Shown: positions 8,231 through 15,413 of the stretch, in pieces
Layout: every line of letters starts with the position of its first letter
How positions within the stretch are numbered: the first letter of the stretch is position 1
Assembly: GCA_036310005.1 (NCBI GenBank)
Contig: JAXJSP010000050.1
Location: 1 to 64,000, forward strand
Reading direction: 5' to 3'
Length of the DNA: 64,000 nucleotides
Origin: JAXJSP01 sp036310005
Lineage (GTDB): Bacteria > Bacillota > Clostridia > Oscillospirales > Acutalibacteraceae
The notes under the pieces: model-generated
What the model was told of the DNA's origin: nothing
The model's input: the letters and a program-made list of their open reading frames with translations, nothing else
The model's database searches: none
Position numbers and translations under genes: made by a program

Positions 8231-9919
8231 ATGGAACAGAATATTTTAAGTAATTATAAGTGTTGGCTTGAAAAATCAAAAGACAGCGATGTTGTTTTGG
8301 AATTAAAAGCAATTGAAAACGATAATGATAAGATTGAAGACGCTTTTTACCGTGAACTTGAGTTCGGTACAGGCGGAATCAGAGGAGTTATAGGCGCCGG
8401 TACTAACAGAATGAATGTTTATACTGTCGCAAAAGCATCTCAGGGACTTGCAAACTATGTTGTAAATAACTTTAAAGAGGACGAGAGAAAAATCGCAGTA
8501 AGTTATGACTCGCGTATTAAGTCCGATGTTTTTTCAAAAGTCGCATCATCGGTTTTTGCGGCAAACGGAATAAAAGTCTATATTTATAAAGAACTTATGC
8601 CGACTCCGTGCGTGTCTTTTGCGGTCCGTGACTTAAACTGTGCGGCAGGCATTATGATTACCGCATCTCACAATCCGTCAAAATATAACGGATACAAGGT
8701 TTACGGTGCGGACGGTTGCCAGATTACAAACGAGGTCGCAGACGAAGTCAGCGGTTATATTGAAAGCATTGATGTCTTTGACGGTGTTAAAACGGTTGAC
8801 TTTGACGAGGCATTTAAGACAGGACTTATCGAATATACACCTGAGGAAGTTTATACGCGCTTTGTTGAAAATGTAAAAGGCGAGTCATTACTCGGCGATG
8901 AAAAAGTCAACAAAGATGTTGCTATAATTTATACACCGCTTAACGGTTCCGGTTTAAAACCCGTGTTGCGTACTCTGACCGAAAGCGGATACACCAATGT
9001 TAAAGTTGTTAAAGAACAAGAACAGCCCGACGGTAACTTCCCGACCTGTCCGTATCCGAATCCCGAAATTAAAGAGGCTATGGCACTCGGTATGCAGTAT
9101 GCAAAAGAAAATAATGCAGACTTGCTTGTCGCTACCGATCCCGACTGCGACAGAGTGGGTATTGCGGTTAAAGACGATAAAGGCGAGTTTACTCTGCTTA
9201 CGGGTAATGAAACCGGTATGCTTTTGGTAGATTATATCTGTCAGCGCAGACTTGCACTGGGTAAAATGCCAGAGGACCCCGTACTTGTTAAAACCATTGT
9301 CACTATTGATATGGCGGACAGAATTGCCGCAAGTTACGGTGTAAGAACAGTTAATATTCTTACAGGCTTTAAGTATATAGGCGAGCAGATTGCTTTGCTT
9401 GAAAGTCAGGGCAAGCAAGACTCTTATATCTTGGGCTTTGAAGAAAGTTACGGATATTTAAGCGGTACCTATGTAAGAGATAAAGACGCTGTAAACGGTG
9501 TGTTCTTAATTTGTGAAATGTTTGCTTACTATCAGTCAAAAGGCATTAGTCTGTATGAAAAATTAAACAGCCTTTATGAAAAATTCGGCTACTGCTTAAA
9601 CACTTTACATTCATATCAGTTTGAAGGCTCTGCCGGATTTGATAAAATGCAAAGCATTATGAAAAATTTAAAGCAGGGACTTACTCAGATAGGCAATAAA
9701 AAAGTTAAAACAACACTCGATTATTCAAAGGGTATCGACTCATTACCCAAATCTGATGTAGTTAAATACCTGCTTGAAGACAACTGCTCTGTTGTCGTAA
9801 GACCGTCAGGCACCGAACCTAAAATGAAAGTTTATATTTCAGTCAGCGCAAACACAAAGGATGAGGCAGCACAAATCGAAAAAATGATTAAAAAAGATAT
9901 GGACGGTCATTTAGCATAA
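8231..9919 (+). CDS. Phosphoglucomutase/phosphomannomutase
   Basis: Alpha-D-phosphohexomutase interconverting hexose-1- and hexose-6-phosphates, linking glycolysis to envelope sugar synthesis. 562 residues, as in the PgcA group. The phosphoserine loop TASHNP has the catalytic Ser at 146, the Mg loop is DPDCDRVG (~300), the sugar-specificity loop is GFEESYGYL, and the C-terminal phosphate-binding RPSGTEPKMKVY is intact. ATG preceded by AAGGAG. Monocistronic between its own promoter and a terminator. PgcA-type is likely, but glucose versus mannose preference is not certain. Confidence 0.92.
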   Translation: MEQNILSNYKCWLEKSKDSDVVLELKAIENDNDKIEDAFYRELEFGTGGIRGVIGAGTNRMNVYTVAKASQGLANYVVNNFKEDERKIAVSYDSRIKSDVFSKVASSVFAANGIKVYIYKELMPTPCVSFAVRDLNCAAGIMITASHNPSKYNGYKVYGADGCQITNEVADEVSGYIESIDVFDGVKTVDFDEAFKTGLIEYTPEEVYTRFVENVKGESLLGDEKVNKDVAIIYTPLNGSGLKPVLRTLTESGYTNVKVVKEQEQPDGNFPTCPYPNPEIKEAMALGMQYAKENNADLLVATDPDCDRVGIAVKDDKGEFTLLTGNETGMLLVDYICQRRLALGKMPEDPVLVKTIVTIDMADRIAASYGVRTVNILTGFKYIGEQIALLESQGKQDSYILGFEESYGYLSGTYVRDKDAVNGVFLICEMFAYYQSKGISLYEKLNSLYEKFGYCLNTLHSYQFEGSAGFDKMQSIMKNLKQGLTQIGNKKVKTTLDYSKGIDSLPKSDVVKYLLEDNCSVVVRPSGTEPKMKVYISVSANTKDEAAQIEKMIKKDMDGHLA

Positions 9920-9923
9920 TAAA

Positions 9924-9960
9924 AAAACTCGAATTTCTCAAAAGGAATTCGAGTTTTTGT
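9924..9960. terminator. Bidirectional terminator between convergent genes
   Basis: AAAACTCGAATT (9924-9935) pairs with AATTCGAGTTTT (9946-9957), with A and T tracts on the two sides. It can end the mutase gene on plus and fba on minus. Confidence 0.88.
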
Positions 9961-9976
9961 TTGTCTGATATTAAAC

Positions 9977-10840
9977 TTATGCCTTGTTTACAGAACCGAA
10001 AAGTTCCATTTTTTCTTTAACAGTTGCTTTGATAGCCTCAAAGCCGGGTGCTAAAAGTTTTCTCGGGTCAAAGCCTTTACCTTGTAAATCTTTGCCTTCT
10101 TCGATGTATTTTCTTGTAGCCTCAGCAAAAGCCAACTGACATTCGGTATTTACATTGATTTTTGAAACACCAAGAGAGATAGCCTTTTTAATCATATCGG
10201 CAGGAATTCCTGTACCTCCGTGAAGAACTAACGGCATAGCACCTGTTTTTTGCTGAACAGCATCAAGAGTTTCAAATGAAAGACCGGGCCAATTTTCAGG
10301 ATATTTACCGTGAATATTACCGATGCCTGCAGCAAGCATTGTAACACCGAGGTCAGCAATCATTTTGCACTCGTCGGGATCGGCACATTCACCGAGTCCT
10401 ACAACTCCGTCTTCTTCTCCGCCGATAGAACCGACTTCAGCCTCAATAGAAAGTCCTTTAGAGTTTGTAAGAGCAACGAGTTCTTTTGTCTTTTCAACAT
10501 TTTCATCAATAGGATAATGACTTCCGTCGAACATTACTGAAGAAAAGCCTGCCTCAATGCATTTTTTAGCGCCTTCATAAGAACCGTGGTCAAGATGAAG
10601 CGCAACAGGAACAGTAATGTTAAGTTCGTTTAACATTCCGTTTACCATTCCGACTATTGTGGTATAGCCACCCATGTATTTGCCGGCACCCTCCGAAACA
10701 CCTAAAATAACAGGTGAGTTCATTTCCTGTGCGGTAAGTAAAACAGCCTTTGTCCATTCAAGATTGTTAATGTTAAACTGACCGACAGCGTAGTGTCCTT
10801 CTTTTGCTTTTGTAAGCATTTCTTTTGCAGAAACTAACAT
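9977..10840 (-). CDS. fba: Class II fructose-1,6-bisphosphate aldolase
   Basis: Zn-dependent glycolytic aldolase splitting fructose-1,6-bisphosphate to DHAP and glyceraldehyde-3-phosphate. 287 residues. Class II signatures are clear: VALHLDHGSYEGAKKCIEAG with catalytic Asp and Zn His, EAEVGSIGGEEDG, the second Zn His in GNIHGKYP, and the phosphate loop LHGGTGIP followed by KINVNTECQ. SD GGAGGT precedes the ATG. It is divergent from rlmD, with 129 bp between them. Confidence 0.95.
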   Translation of the reverse strand: MLVSAKEMLTKAKEGHYAVGQFNINNLEWTKAVLLTAQEMNSPVILGVSEGAGKYMGGYTTIVGMVNGMLNELNITVPVALHLDHGSYEGAKKCIEAGFSSVMFDGSHYPIDENVEKTKELVALTNSKGLSIEAEVGSIGGEEDGVVGLGECADPDECKMIADLGVTMLAAGIGNIHGKYPENWPGLSFETLDAVQQKTGAMPLVLHGGTGIPADMIKKAISLGVSKINVNTECQLAFAEATRKYIEEGKDLQGKGFDPRKLLAPGFEAIKATVKEKMELFGSVNKA

Positions 10841-10906
10841 AAATTTTACCTCCGTTCTTTTTCTAAATTATATTATATACAATAATTATCCCAAATGCAA
10901 TAAATT

Positions 10907-10935
10907 TTGACTTTTAAATTAAAATACTGTATGAT
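10907..10935 (+). promoter_or_regulatory. SigA-type promoter of rlmD
   Basis: TTGACT (10907-10912), 17-nt spacer, TATGAT (10930-10935) in the fba/rlmD divergent spacer. Confidence 0.65.
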
Positions 10936-10969
10936 AAATCATATAAATTTTGTTTTAAGGAGATTATAG

Positions 10970-12301
10970 ATGGAAAAAAACGATATTGTCACTTTGAATA
11001 TTACTTCTGTAACCTCCGAGGGCTTGGGCGTAGGCAGGGTAAACGGTATTGCGGTGTTTGTAAAATCTGCAGCAATAGGCGACACGGTCAGAGCGGTTAT
11101 AATTAAAGTGAATAAAAACTACTGCGTAGGAAAACTGCTTGAAATCATAACCCCGTCTGTTGAGCGAACAGACAACGACTGCGATGCCTTTCCGCGTTGC
11201 GGAGGTTGTGCGTTCAGACATATAAATTATTCCGAGGAACTTAAAATCAAAAAGCAAAAGGTGACAGACGCTTTTAAAAGAATAGGTAATATTGATGTAA
11301 CAATCGAGAATATGCTTTTTGATAAGCCCGATTTTTACAGAAATAAAGCACAGTATCCGGTAAGCGATGAAGCAATAGGATTTTATGCCGAACATTCTCA
11401 CAGAATTATCGGTTGTGATAACTGTAAATTACAGCCGGATGAGTTTAATCAGATTGCAAAGGCGTTTTTTGAATTTAAAAAGAAACATAATATTCCGGCT
11501 TTTGACGGAAAGTGCGGTCTTGTCCGCCACCTTTATATCAGAAAAGGCAAAGTGACGGGAGATATTTTAGTCTGCGTTGTCATAAACGGTGACACCTTGC
11601 CTTACAGCGATGAACTTGTAAATGAACTTACTTTAAAATTTCCGCAGATTAAAAGTATCAGCCTTAATCTCAATAAAAACAAAAACAATGTGATTTTAGG
11701 CGATAAGTTTGTTCATTTACTGGGCGACGGATATATCTATGACGAACTTTGCGGTGTTAAAGTCAGAATTTCGGCACAGTCTTTTTATCAGGTAAACAGG
11801 ACAATGGCGGAAAAATTATACAACGCAGCAAAGCAGTACGCGGGTAAAGGCGATGTTTTGGTAGATTTATACTGCGGCGCGGGAACAATAGGGCTGAGTA
11901 TGGCACATTCTTTTAACAAAGTGATAGGTGTCGAAATAGTCGAAAGCGCTGTAAAAGATGCAAAATTCAATGCAAAACTGAATAACATCACGAATGCCGA
12001 GTTTTACTGCGGAGATGCCTATTTACAGGCAAAAAAAATAGACAATAAATGCTCTGTTTTGGTAGTAGACCCGCCAAGAAAAGGTCTTGACGAAAAATTA
12101 CCGCGCTTAATTGCAGAGCAGTTTTGTCCGAAAAAAATTGTTTATGTGTCTTGTGATCCGGCAACTCTCGCAAGAGATTGCAAAATCTTTTCTCAGTTTG
12201 ATTATAAGGTGCAAAAAGTAACCGCAGCAGACCTGTTTGCACGCACCCACCATGTTGAGACAGTCTGCCTTTTAACAAAAAACACAAAGGAGAAAATGTA
12301 A
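10970..12301 (+). CDS. rlmD: 23S rRNA (uracil-C5)-methyltransferase, RlmD/RumA family
   Basis: SAM-dependent m5U methyltransferase of 23S rRNA (TrmA/RlmC/RlmD family). 443 residues: N-terminal TRAM domain (~1-60), then an iron-sulphur site with C71, C77 and C80 (same spacing as RumA) plus a fourth Cys in GCDNCKLQ. The SAM site is VDLYCGAGTIGLSMA and the catalytic Cys lies in YVSCDPATLARD after DPPRKGLD. The ATG follows AAGGAG. Which of the two m5U sites it modifies cannot be told. Its stop overlaps the next start by one base. Confidence 0.9.
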   Translation: MEKNDIVTLNITSVTSEGLGVGRVNGIAVFVKSAAIGDTVRAVIIKVNKNYCVGKLLEIITPSVERTDNDCDAFPRCGGCAFRHINYSEELKIKKQKVTDAFKRIGNIDVTIENMLFDKPDFYRNKAQYPVSDEAIGFYAEHSHRIIGCDNCKLQPDEFNQIAKAFFEFKKKHNIPAFDGKCGLVRHLYIRKGKVTGDILVCVVINGDTLPYSDELVNELTLKFPQIKSISLNLNKNKNNVILGDKFVHLLGDGYIYDELCGVKVRISAQSFYQVNRTMAEKLYNAAKQYAGKGDVLVDLYCGAGTIGLSMAHSFNKVIGVEIVESAVKDAKFNAKLNNITNAEFYCGDAYLQAKKIDNKCSVLVVDPPRKGLDEKLPRLIAEQFCPKKIVYVSCDPATLARDCKIFSQFDYKVQKVTAADLFARTHHVETVCLLTKNTKEKM

Positions 12302-12597
12302 TGGTAAAGCATATTATTTTATGGCAGTTAAAGGATGAATTAACGCAAAAGGAAAATATAAAAAAGCAGATAAAATCAGGTCTTGAAGACTTAAAAGGCA
12401 AAATCGACGGGCTTGTTGATATTAAAGTCAATATAAACCCCTTACCGTCATCAAACTGCGATTTGATGCTTGAGAGCACTTTTGTAAGCGAGCAGGCATT
12501 AAAAGACTATGCGGTGCATCCGCTTCACGTAAGCGTGGCCGATACAAAAGTAAGACCGTTTGCAAAATCACGCGTCTGCCTTGATTTTGAAGAATAA
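12301..12597 (+). CDS. Dabb-family (stress-responsive A/B barrel) protein
   Basis: 98-residue protein starting MVKHIILWQLKDE and containing YAVHPLHVSVAD, both typical of the dimeric alpha/beta-barrel Dabb family. In bacteria these are small proteins of mostly unknown role. Its ATG shares the A of the rlmD TAA stop, so it is translationally coupled to rlmD. No catalytic role can be assigned. Confidence 0.82.
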   Translation: MVKHIILWQLKDELTQKENIKKQIKSGLEDLKGKIDGLVDIKVNINPLPSSNCDLMLESTFVSEQALKDYAVHPLHVSVADTKVRPFAKSRVCLDFEE

Positions 12598-12622
12598 AAA
12601 ACAGTAAAGTGCGGTTTTACTG
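12596..12622 (-). terminator. Intrinsic terminator of the minus-strand acyltransferase-like gene
   Basis: On the minus strand CAGTAAA pairs with TTTACTG (plus 12602-12608 and 12616-12622), followed by TTTTTTATT. The stem overlaps the stop codon of the minus-strand gene. Confidence 0.7.
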
Positions 12623-13378
12623 AATCAGCGTTATTAAATACCCGATTGCATATATTACAGGCTGATGCAGTATATAAATAATAAGCGAGTGTCTGCCGCA
12701 ATACGCAAAAGGTCGGATGTGCATTTTTGAGCAAAACGGGGGAAGCCTGTCCGCTGCTACATATCTGCCAAAACACGCACCGGCTAAAAATGCAAATAAC
12801 CACGGTATCAGCGGAAAATAATCTGATGATGTGAAAAACAGGTCCGGGAACCCCAGCGGCATAAATAAATTGTTCGAGTACCACTCTAACGGAAGTTCTG
12901 CTATCTGAATACCGAAAAATTTGATGTACCCGACACTTACATCAAAAGTCAATACAGTCAGCAAAGTAAATATTATAACTCCTGCAAGTATGGGTATCTT
13001 ACTTATCAGTTTATCAAAGACAGGGTAGGTTATCATACAGATTGACAGTAAATGTAAAATGCCGAAATATATCGCGACTGCTTGCATATTACATACTTTT
13101 TCTAAAAATACCGTAACTAAGGTGAGTAATAACGCGACAACCGATAAATATAAACCTCTTTTTAAATTGGAACGCGTAAGTTTTGCGCACACACCCGAAA
13201 TAAATATAAACACAAACGCAAAAAAGGGTTCTGCCGGCATGAAAAATCTGAACAAAACATCAAACATCTGCCAGCCGAATAAATACGCAAAGGTGAAAAA
13301 TGCATGGAAAAATACCATGCAAATTATTGCAAAACCTCTGATTTCATCAAGTATTATATACCTTTTTTTATCAGCCAT
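12617..13378 (-). CDS. HGSNAT/DUF1624-type acyltransferase-like membrane protein
   Basis: 253 residues with seven to eight hydrophobic segments. The N-terminal ILDEIRGFAIICMVFFHA is the DxxRG...H pattern of heparan-alpha-glucosaminide N-acetyltransferase-like (DUF1624) and related acyltransferase 3 membrane proteins. PLIPWLFAFLAGACFGRY and the C-terminal CGRHSLIIYILHQPVIY are also typical. It probably moves an acyl group onto an envelope glycan, but the substrate is unknown. SD GGAGG lies 10 bp before the ATG. It is divergent from the perR-like gene. Confidence 0.8.
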   Translation of the reverse strand: MADKKRYIILDEIRGFAIICMVFFHAFFTFAYLFGWQMFDVLFRFFMPAEPFFAFVFIFISGVCAKLTRSNLKRGLYLSVVALLLTLVTVFLEKVCNMQAVAIYFGILHLLSICMITYPVFDKLISKIPILAGVIIFTLLTVLTFDVSVGYIKFFGIQIAELPLEWYSNNLFMPLGFPDLFFTSSDYFPLIPWLFAFLAGACFGRYVAADRLPPFCSKMHIRPFAYCGRHSLIIYILHQPVIYAIGYLITLIQ

Positions 13379-13440
13379 TTTATCTGCGCCTCCGTTTTCT
13401 ATGAGTATATCAAAACTTCATATTTTTTTCAACACAAGTA

Positions 13441-13468
13441 TTGACATTTTCAAAATTATGTGTATAAT
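13441..13468 (+). promoter_or_regulatory. Promoter of the perR-like gene
   Basis: TTGACA (13441-13446), 16-nt spacer, TATAAT (13463-13468). The palindromic operator begins at the next base. Confidence 0.85.
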
Positions 13469-13495
13469 CGATAATAGTAATGATTACTATTATCG
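13469..13495 (+). promoter_or_regulatory. Fur/PerR-type operator, perfect 13-1-13 inverted repeat
   Basis: CGATAATAGTAAT (13469-13481), a single central G, then the exact reverse complement (13483-13495). It resembles Fur and Per boxes (ATAAT...ATTAT half sites). It directly follows the -10 box and covers the expected transcription start, so repressor binding would block this promoter. The adjacent gene encodes a PerR-like protein, so autoregulation is likely. Confidence 0.88.
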
Positions 13496-13510
13496 TTAAG
13501 GAGGAAGACC

Positions 13511-13879
13511 GTGCAAAGACATTCAAAACAGCGTGATGCGGTATATCAAGCAGTATGCTCAGTAAGAAGTCATCCCACAGCCTTGCAAGTTTACGATATA
13601 GTACGCAGTAACCTGCCCAATATTTCGCTTGCAACCGTATACAGAAATTTAAAGGGGCTGGCGGAAGACGGAAAGGTTATAACAGTATTCTCGAATGATT
13701 CTGTCGAGCATTATGACGCTGTAACTTATGCTCATCATCATTTATGTTGCACAAAATGCAATAAGATATATGATGTTCAAAGCAGTATTGATATTGATTT
13801 AGACAGTATTGACAGTGAGCATAAAATTGCCGGCGTTCGCGTAATGTTTACGGGCGTTTGCGAGAACTGTATAAATTAA
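13511..13879 (+). CDS. perR: Fur-family regulator, PerR type (peroxide sensor)
   Basis: 122 residues, winged helix plus Fur dimerisation domain. The structural Zn site is C80xxC83 and C117xxC120. All five regulatory-metal ligands of Bacillus PerR have counterparts at a constant offset of 16: H21, D69, H75, H77, D88. This includes the two His that are oxidised by peroxide and the Asp that separates PerR from Fur. The start is GTG with AAGGAGG. It lies directly upstream of rubrerythrin and rubredoxin, which fits peroxide defence. The PerR call is inference from residues and context. Confidence 0.85.
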   Translation: MQRHSKQRDAVYQAVCSVRSHPTALQVYDIVRSNLPNISLATVYRNLKGLAEDGKVITVFSNDSVEHYDAVTYAHHHLCCTKCNKIYDVQSSIDIDLDSIDSEHKIAGVRVMFTGVCENCIN

Positions 13880-13908
13880 AAAATTATTTTTTTAGGAGGA
13901 AAAAAATT

Positions 13909-14448
13909 ATGAAATGGGTTTGTTCAGTATGCGGTTATGTACATGAGGGAGATACCCCTCCGGCACAGTGTCCACAGTGCAAAGTACCTGCAGAAAAATT
14001 CAAAAAACAAGAAGGAGAAAAATCTTGGGCAGCAGAGCATGCAGTAGGTATTGCAAAAGATGTTGACCAGAGAATTATCGAAGGACTTCGCGCTAATTTT
14101 GAAGGTGAATGTTCAGAAGTAGGTATGTATCTTGCTATGGCAAGAGTTGCACACAGAGAAGGCTATCCTGAAATCGGACTTTACTGGGAAAAAGCAGCTT
14201 ACGAAGAAGCAGAACATGCTGCAAAATTTGCTGAATTACTCGGCGAAGTTGTAACCGATTCAACAAAGAAAAATCTTGAATTGAGAGTTGATGCCGAGAA
14301 CGGTGCAACCGCAGGCAAAACGGAACTTGCTAAATTAGCAAAAGAATTAGGCCTTGATGCAATTCACGACACAGTTCACGAAATGGCTCGCGACGAAGCA
14401 AGACACGGAAAAGCATTCGAAGGACTCCTTAACAGATACTTCAAATAA
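13909..14448 (+). CDS. Reverse rubrerythrin
   Basis: Non-haem di-iron peroxidase of anaerobes; reduces H2O2 using electrons from rubredoxin. 180 residues in the reversed order: N-terminal rubredoxin-like iron site C5xxC8 and C21xxC24, then the four-helix di-iron domain with EGECSEVGMYL, YEEAEHAAKF and DEARHGKAF ExxH motifs. I used ATG 13909 behind AGGAGGA; an upstream in-frame ATG at 13858 overlaps the perR gene and lacks an SD. The 29-bp gap after the regulator suggests an operon. Confidence 0.93.
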   Translation: MKWVCSVCGYVHEGDTPPAQCPQCKVPAEKFKKQEGEKSWAAEHAVGIAKDVDQRIIEGLRANFEGECSEVGMYLAMARVAHREGYPEIGLYWEKAAYEEAEHAAKFAELLGEVVTDSTKKNLELRVDAENGATAGKTELAKLAKELGLDAIHDTVHEMARDEARHGKAFEGLLNRYFK

Positions 14449-14559
14449 TATTACATATATTAAAAATTATTTGTTTTATTAAAAGTAAGTTGTGTTTTAA
14501 AAACATAATAACTGTTAATAATACAGGAGAATCTTTTTGTTTTGAAAGGAGCAACCGAT

Positions 14560-14715
14560 ATGGAAAAATATGTATGTCCTTGCGGATTTGTATATGATCC
14601 CGAAGTGGGCGATCCCGATAACGGTGTAGCACCCGGCACAGCATGGGAAGATGTACCTTCATCTTGGCGCTGCCCTGTTTGCGGTTTGGACAAAAATATG
14701 TTTGAACAAGAATAA
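14560..14715 (+). CDS. Rubredoxin with a Cys-x-Cys first iron motif
   Basis: 51-residue electron carrier, the likely donor to the rubrerythrin upstream. Rubredoxin features are plain: FVYDPEVGDPDNGVAPGT, the aromatic WEDVPSSWRCPVCG segment and C38xxC41. The first iron knuckle, however, is C6-P-C8 (codons tgt cct tgc) where rubredoxins normally have Cys-x-x-Cys, so one residue is missing. SD AAAGGAG is 8 bp from the ATG. The 111-bp spacer after rubrerythrin shows no clear terminator. Confidence 0.9.
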   Translation: MEKYVCPCGFVYDPEVGDPDNGVAPGTAWEDVPSSWRCPVCGLDKNMFEQE

Positions 14716-14730
14716 AGGGACTATATAATC

Positions 14731-14768
14731 AGCGGTAAAAACTCATTTGAGTTTTTACCGCTGCTTTT
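14731..14768 (+). terminator. Intrinsic terminator after rubredoxin
   Basis: A 15-bp perfect stem, AGCGGTAAAAACTCA (14731-14745) with its complement (14748-14762), followed by GCTTTTTG. Confidence 0.9.
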
Positions 14769-14770
14769 TG

Positions 14771-14798
14771 TTGATTTTTGCTCATTTTGTGATATACT
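14771..14798 (+). promoter_or_regulatory. Promoter of the T-box/gat operon
   Basis: TTGATT (14771-14776), 16-nt spacer, TATACT (14793-14798). It lies in the 395-bp non-coding stretch before gatC, which also holds the preceding terminator and the T-box. Confidence 0.55.
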
Positions 14799-14825
14799 AT
14801 AAATGATAATATAAAAAGCAATTGT

Positions 14826-15112
14826 GAAGAAAAATACAGGTACAGCATATTTAAAGAGAGTTGTCGGTTGGTGTAAGACAAGCAGTAGGCAACCTGTGAT
14901 TTGACACTTTACAGCCCACGGAAGAAAAGATTAGTCTTAGTAGAACCGTGCGTCAGATAAGCGTTAATTTCAAAAAGCCGGGCTTTATTAAAATGATTAT
15001 AGAGCGTTTTGATATTATATAGTCATTATAAGCCAATTTGGGTGGTACCGCGGAAGTGTAAATCTTTCGTCCCATAAGAGTTGGGATGAATTATTTATGC
15101 TTTATTTTTTTT
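14826..15112 (+). promoter_or_regulatory. T-box leader controlling gatCAB-aspS
   Basis: tRNA-sensing transcriptional leader. The T-box TGGGTGGTACCGCGG is at 15039-15053. Stem I has ACAGGT (14836-14841) pairing with ACCTGT (14892-14897), the AGAGAG bulge (14855-14860) and the distal loop GGTTGGTGTAA (14866-14876) closed by TTGTC/GACAA. The terminator stem is TTCGTCCCA (15066-15074) with TGGGATGAA (15082-15090), then a T-rich tail. AAC at 14891-14893 is a candidate Asn specifier and would fit the downstream genes. I place it by eye only, and it overlaps the base pairing proposed here. Confidence 0.9.
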
Positions 15113-15410
15113 GTTAAGGAGAGAATTAAAAATAGAAAAATCAGTATTATTTAATCTTTATCAACTTGCAAAATTTAATATAGAAGAAGACAAATTAAGT
15201 GAAATTTCATCATCACTTGACCGACTTGTCGAGTATATTGACGCGGTAAATTCGGTCGATACCGAAAATATAGCGCCTTTATACAGCGTCAATGATGTTA
15301 CTAACCCTCTGCGCGAGGACAAGCCGCAAAAAAGTATGAGCAAAGAAGATTTGCTTTTAAATGCAAAAGAGAGCGAAAACGGGTTTATAACCGTTTTTAA
15401 AACGGTGTAG
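15111..15410 (+). CDS. gatC: Asp/Glu-tRNA amidotransferase subunit GatC
   Basis: Small subunit that holds GatA and GatB together. The body matches GatC: KFNIEEDKLSEISSSLDRL, then DTENIAPLYSVNDVTNPLRED. The coordinates start at TTG 15111, the only canonical in-frame start. However, the strong SD AAGGAGAG is at 15116-15123, inside those first codons. The expected start distance falls on in-frame ATA at 15132, so true initiation may be on AUA. About 93-100 residues either way. Stop TAG lies 3 bp before the gatA ATG. Confidence 0.88.
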   Translation: MLRRELKIEKSVLFNLYQLAKFNIEEDKLSEISSSLDRLVEYIDAVNSVDTENIAPLYSVNDVTNPLREDKPQKSMSKEDLLLNAKESENGFITVFKTV

Positions 15411-15413
15411 ATT

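Noticed and set aside
8954..9418. 154-codon open frame on minus
   Set aside because: Antisense shadow of the phosphohexomutase gene, no SD and no protein-like pattern.
13858..13908. Longer N-terminus for rubrerythrin
   Set aside because: Overlaps the perR-like gene and precedes the SD; the family start is at 13909.
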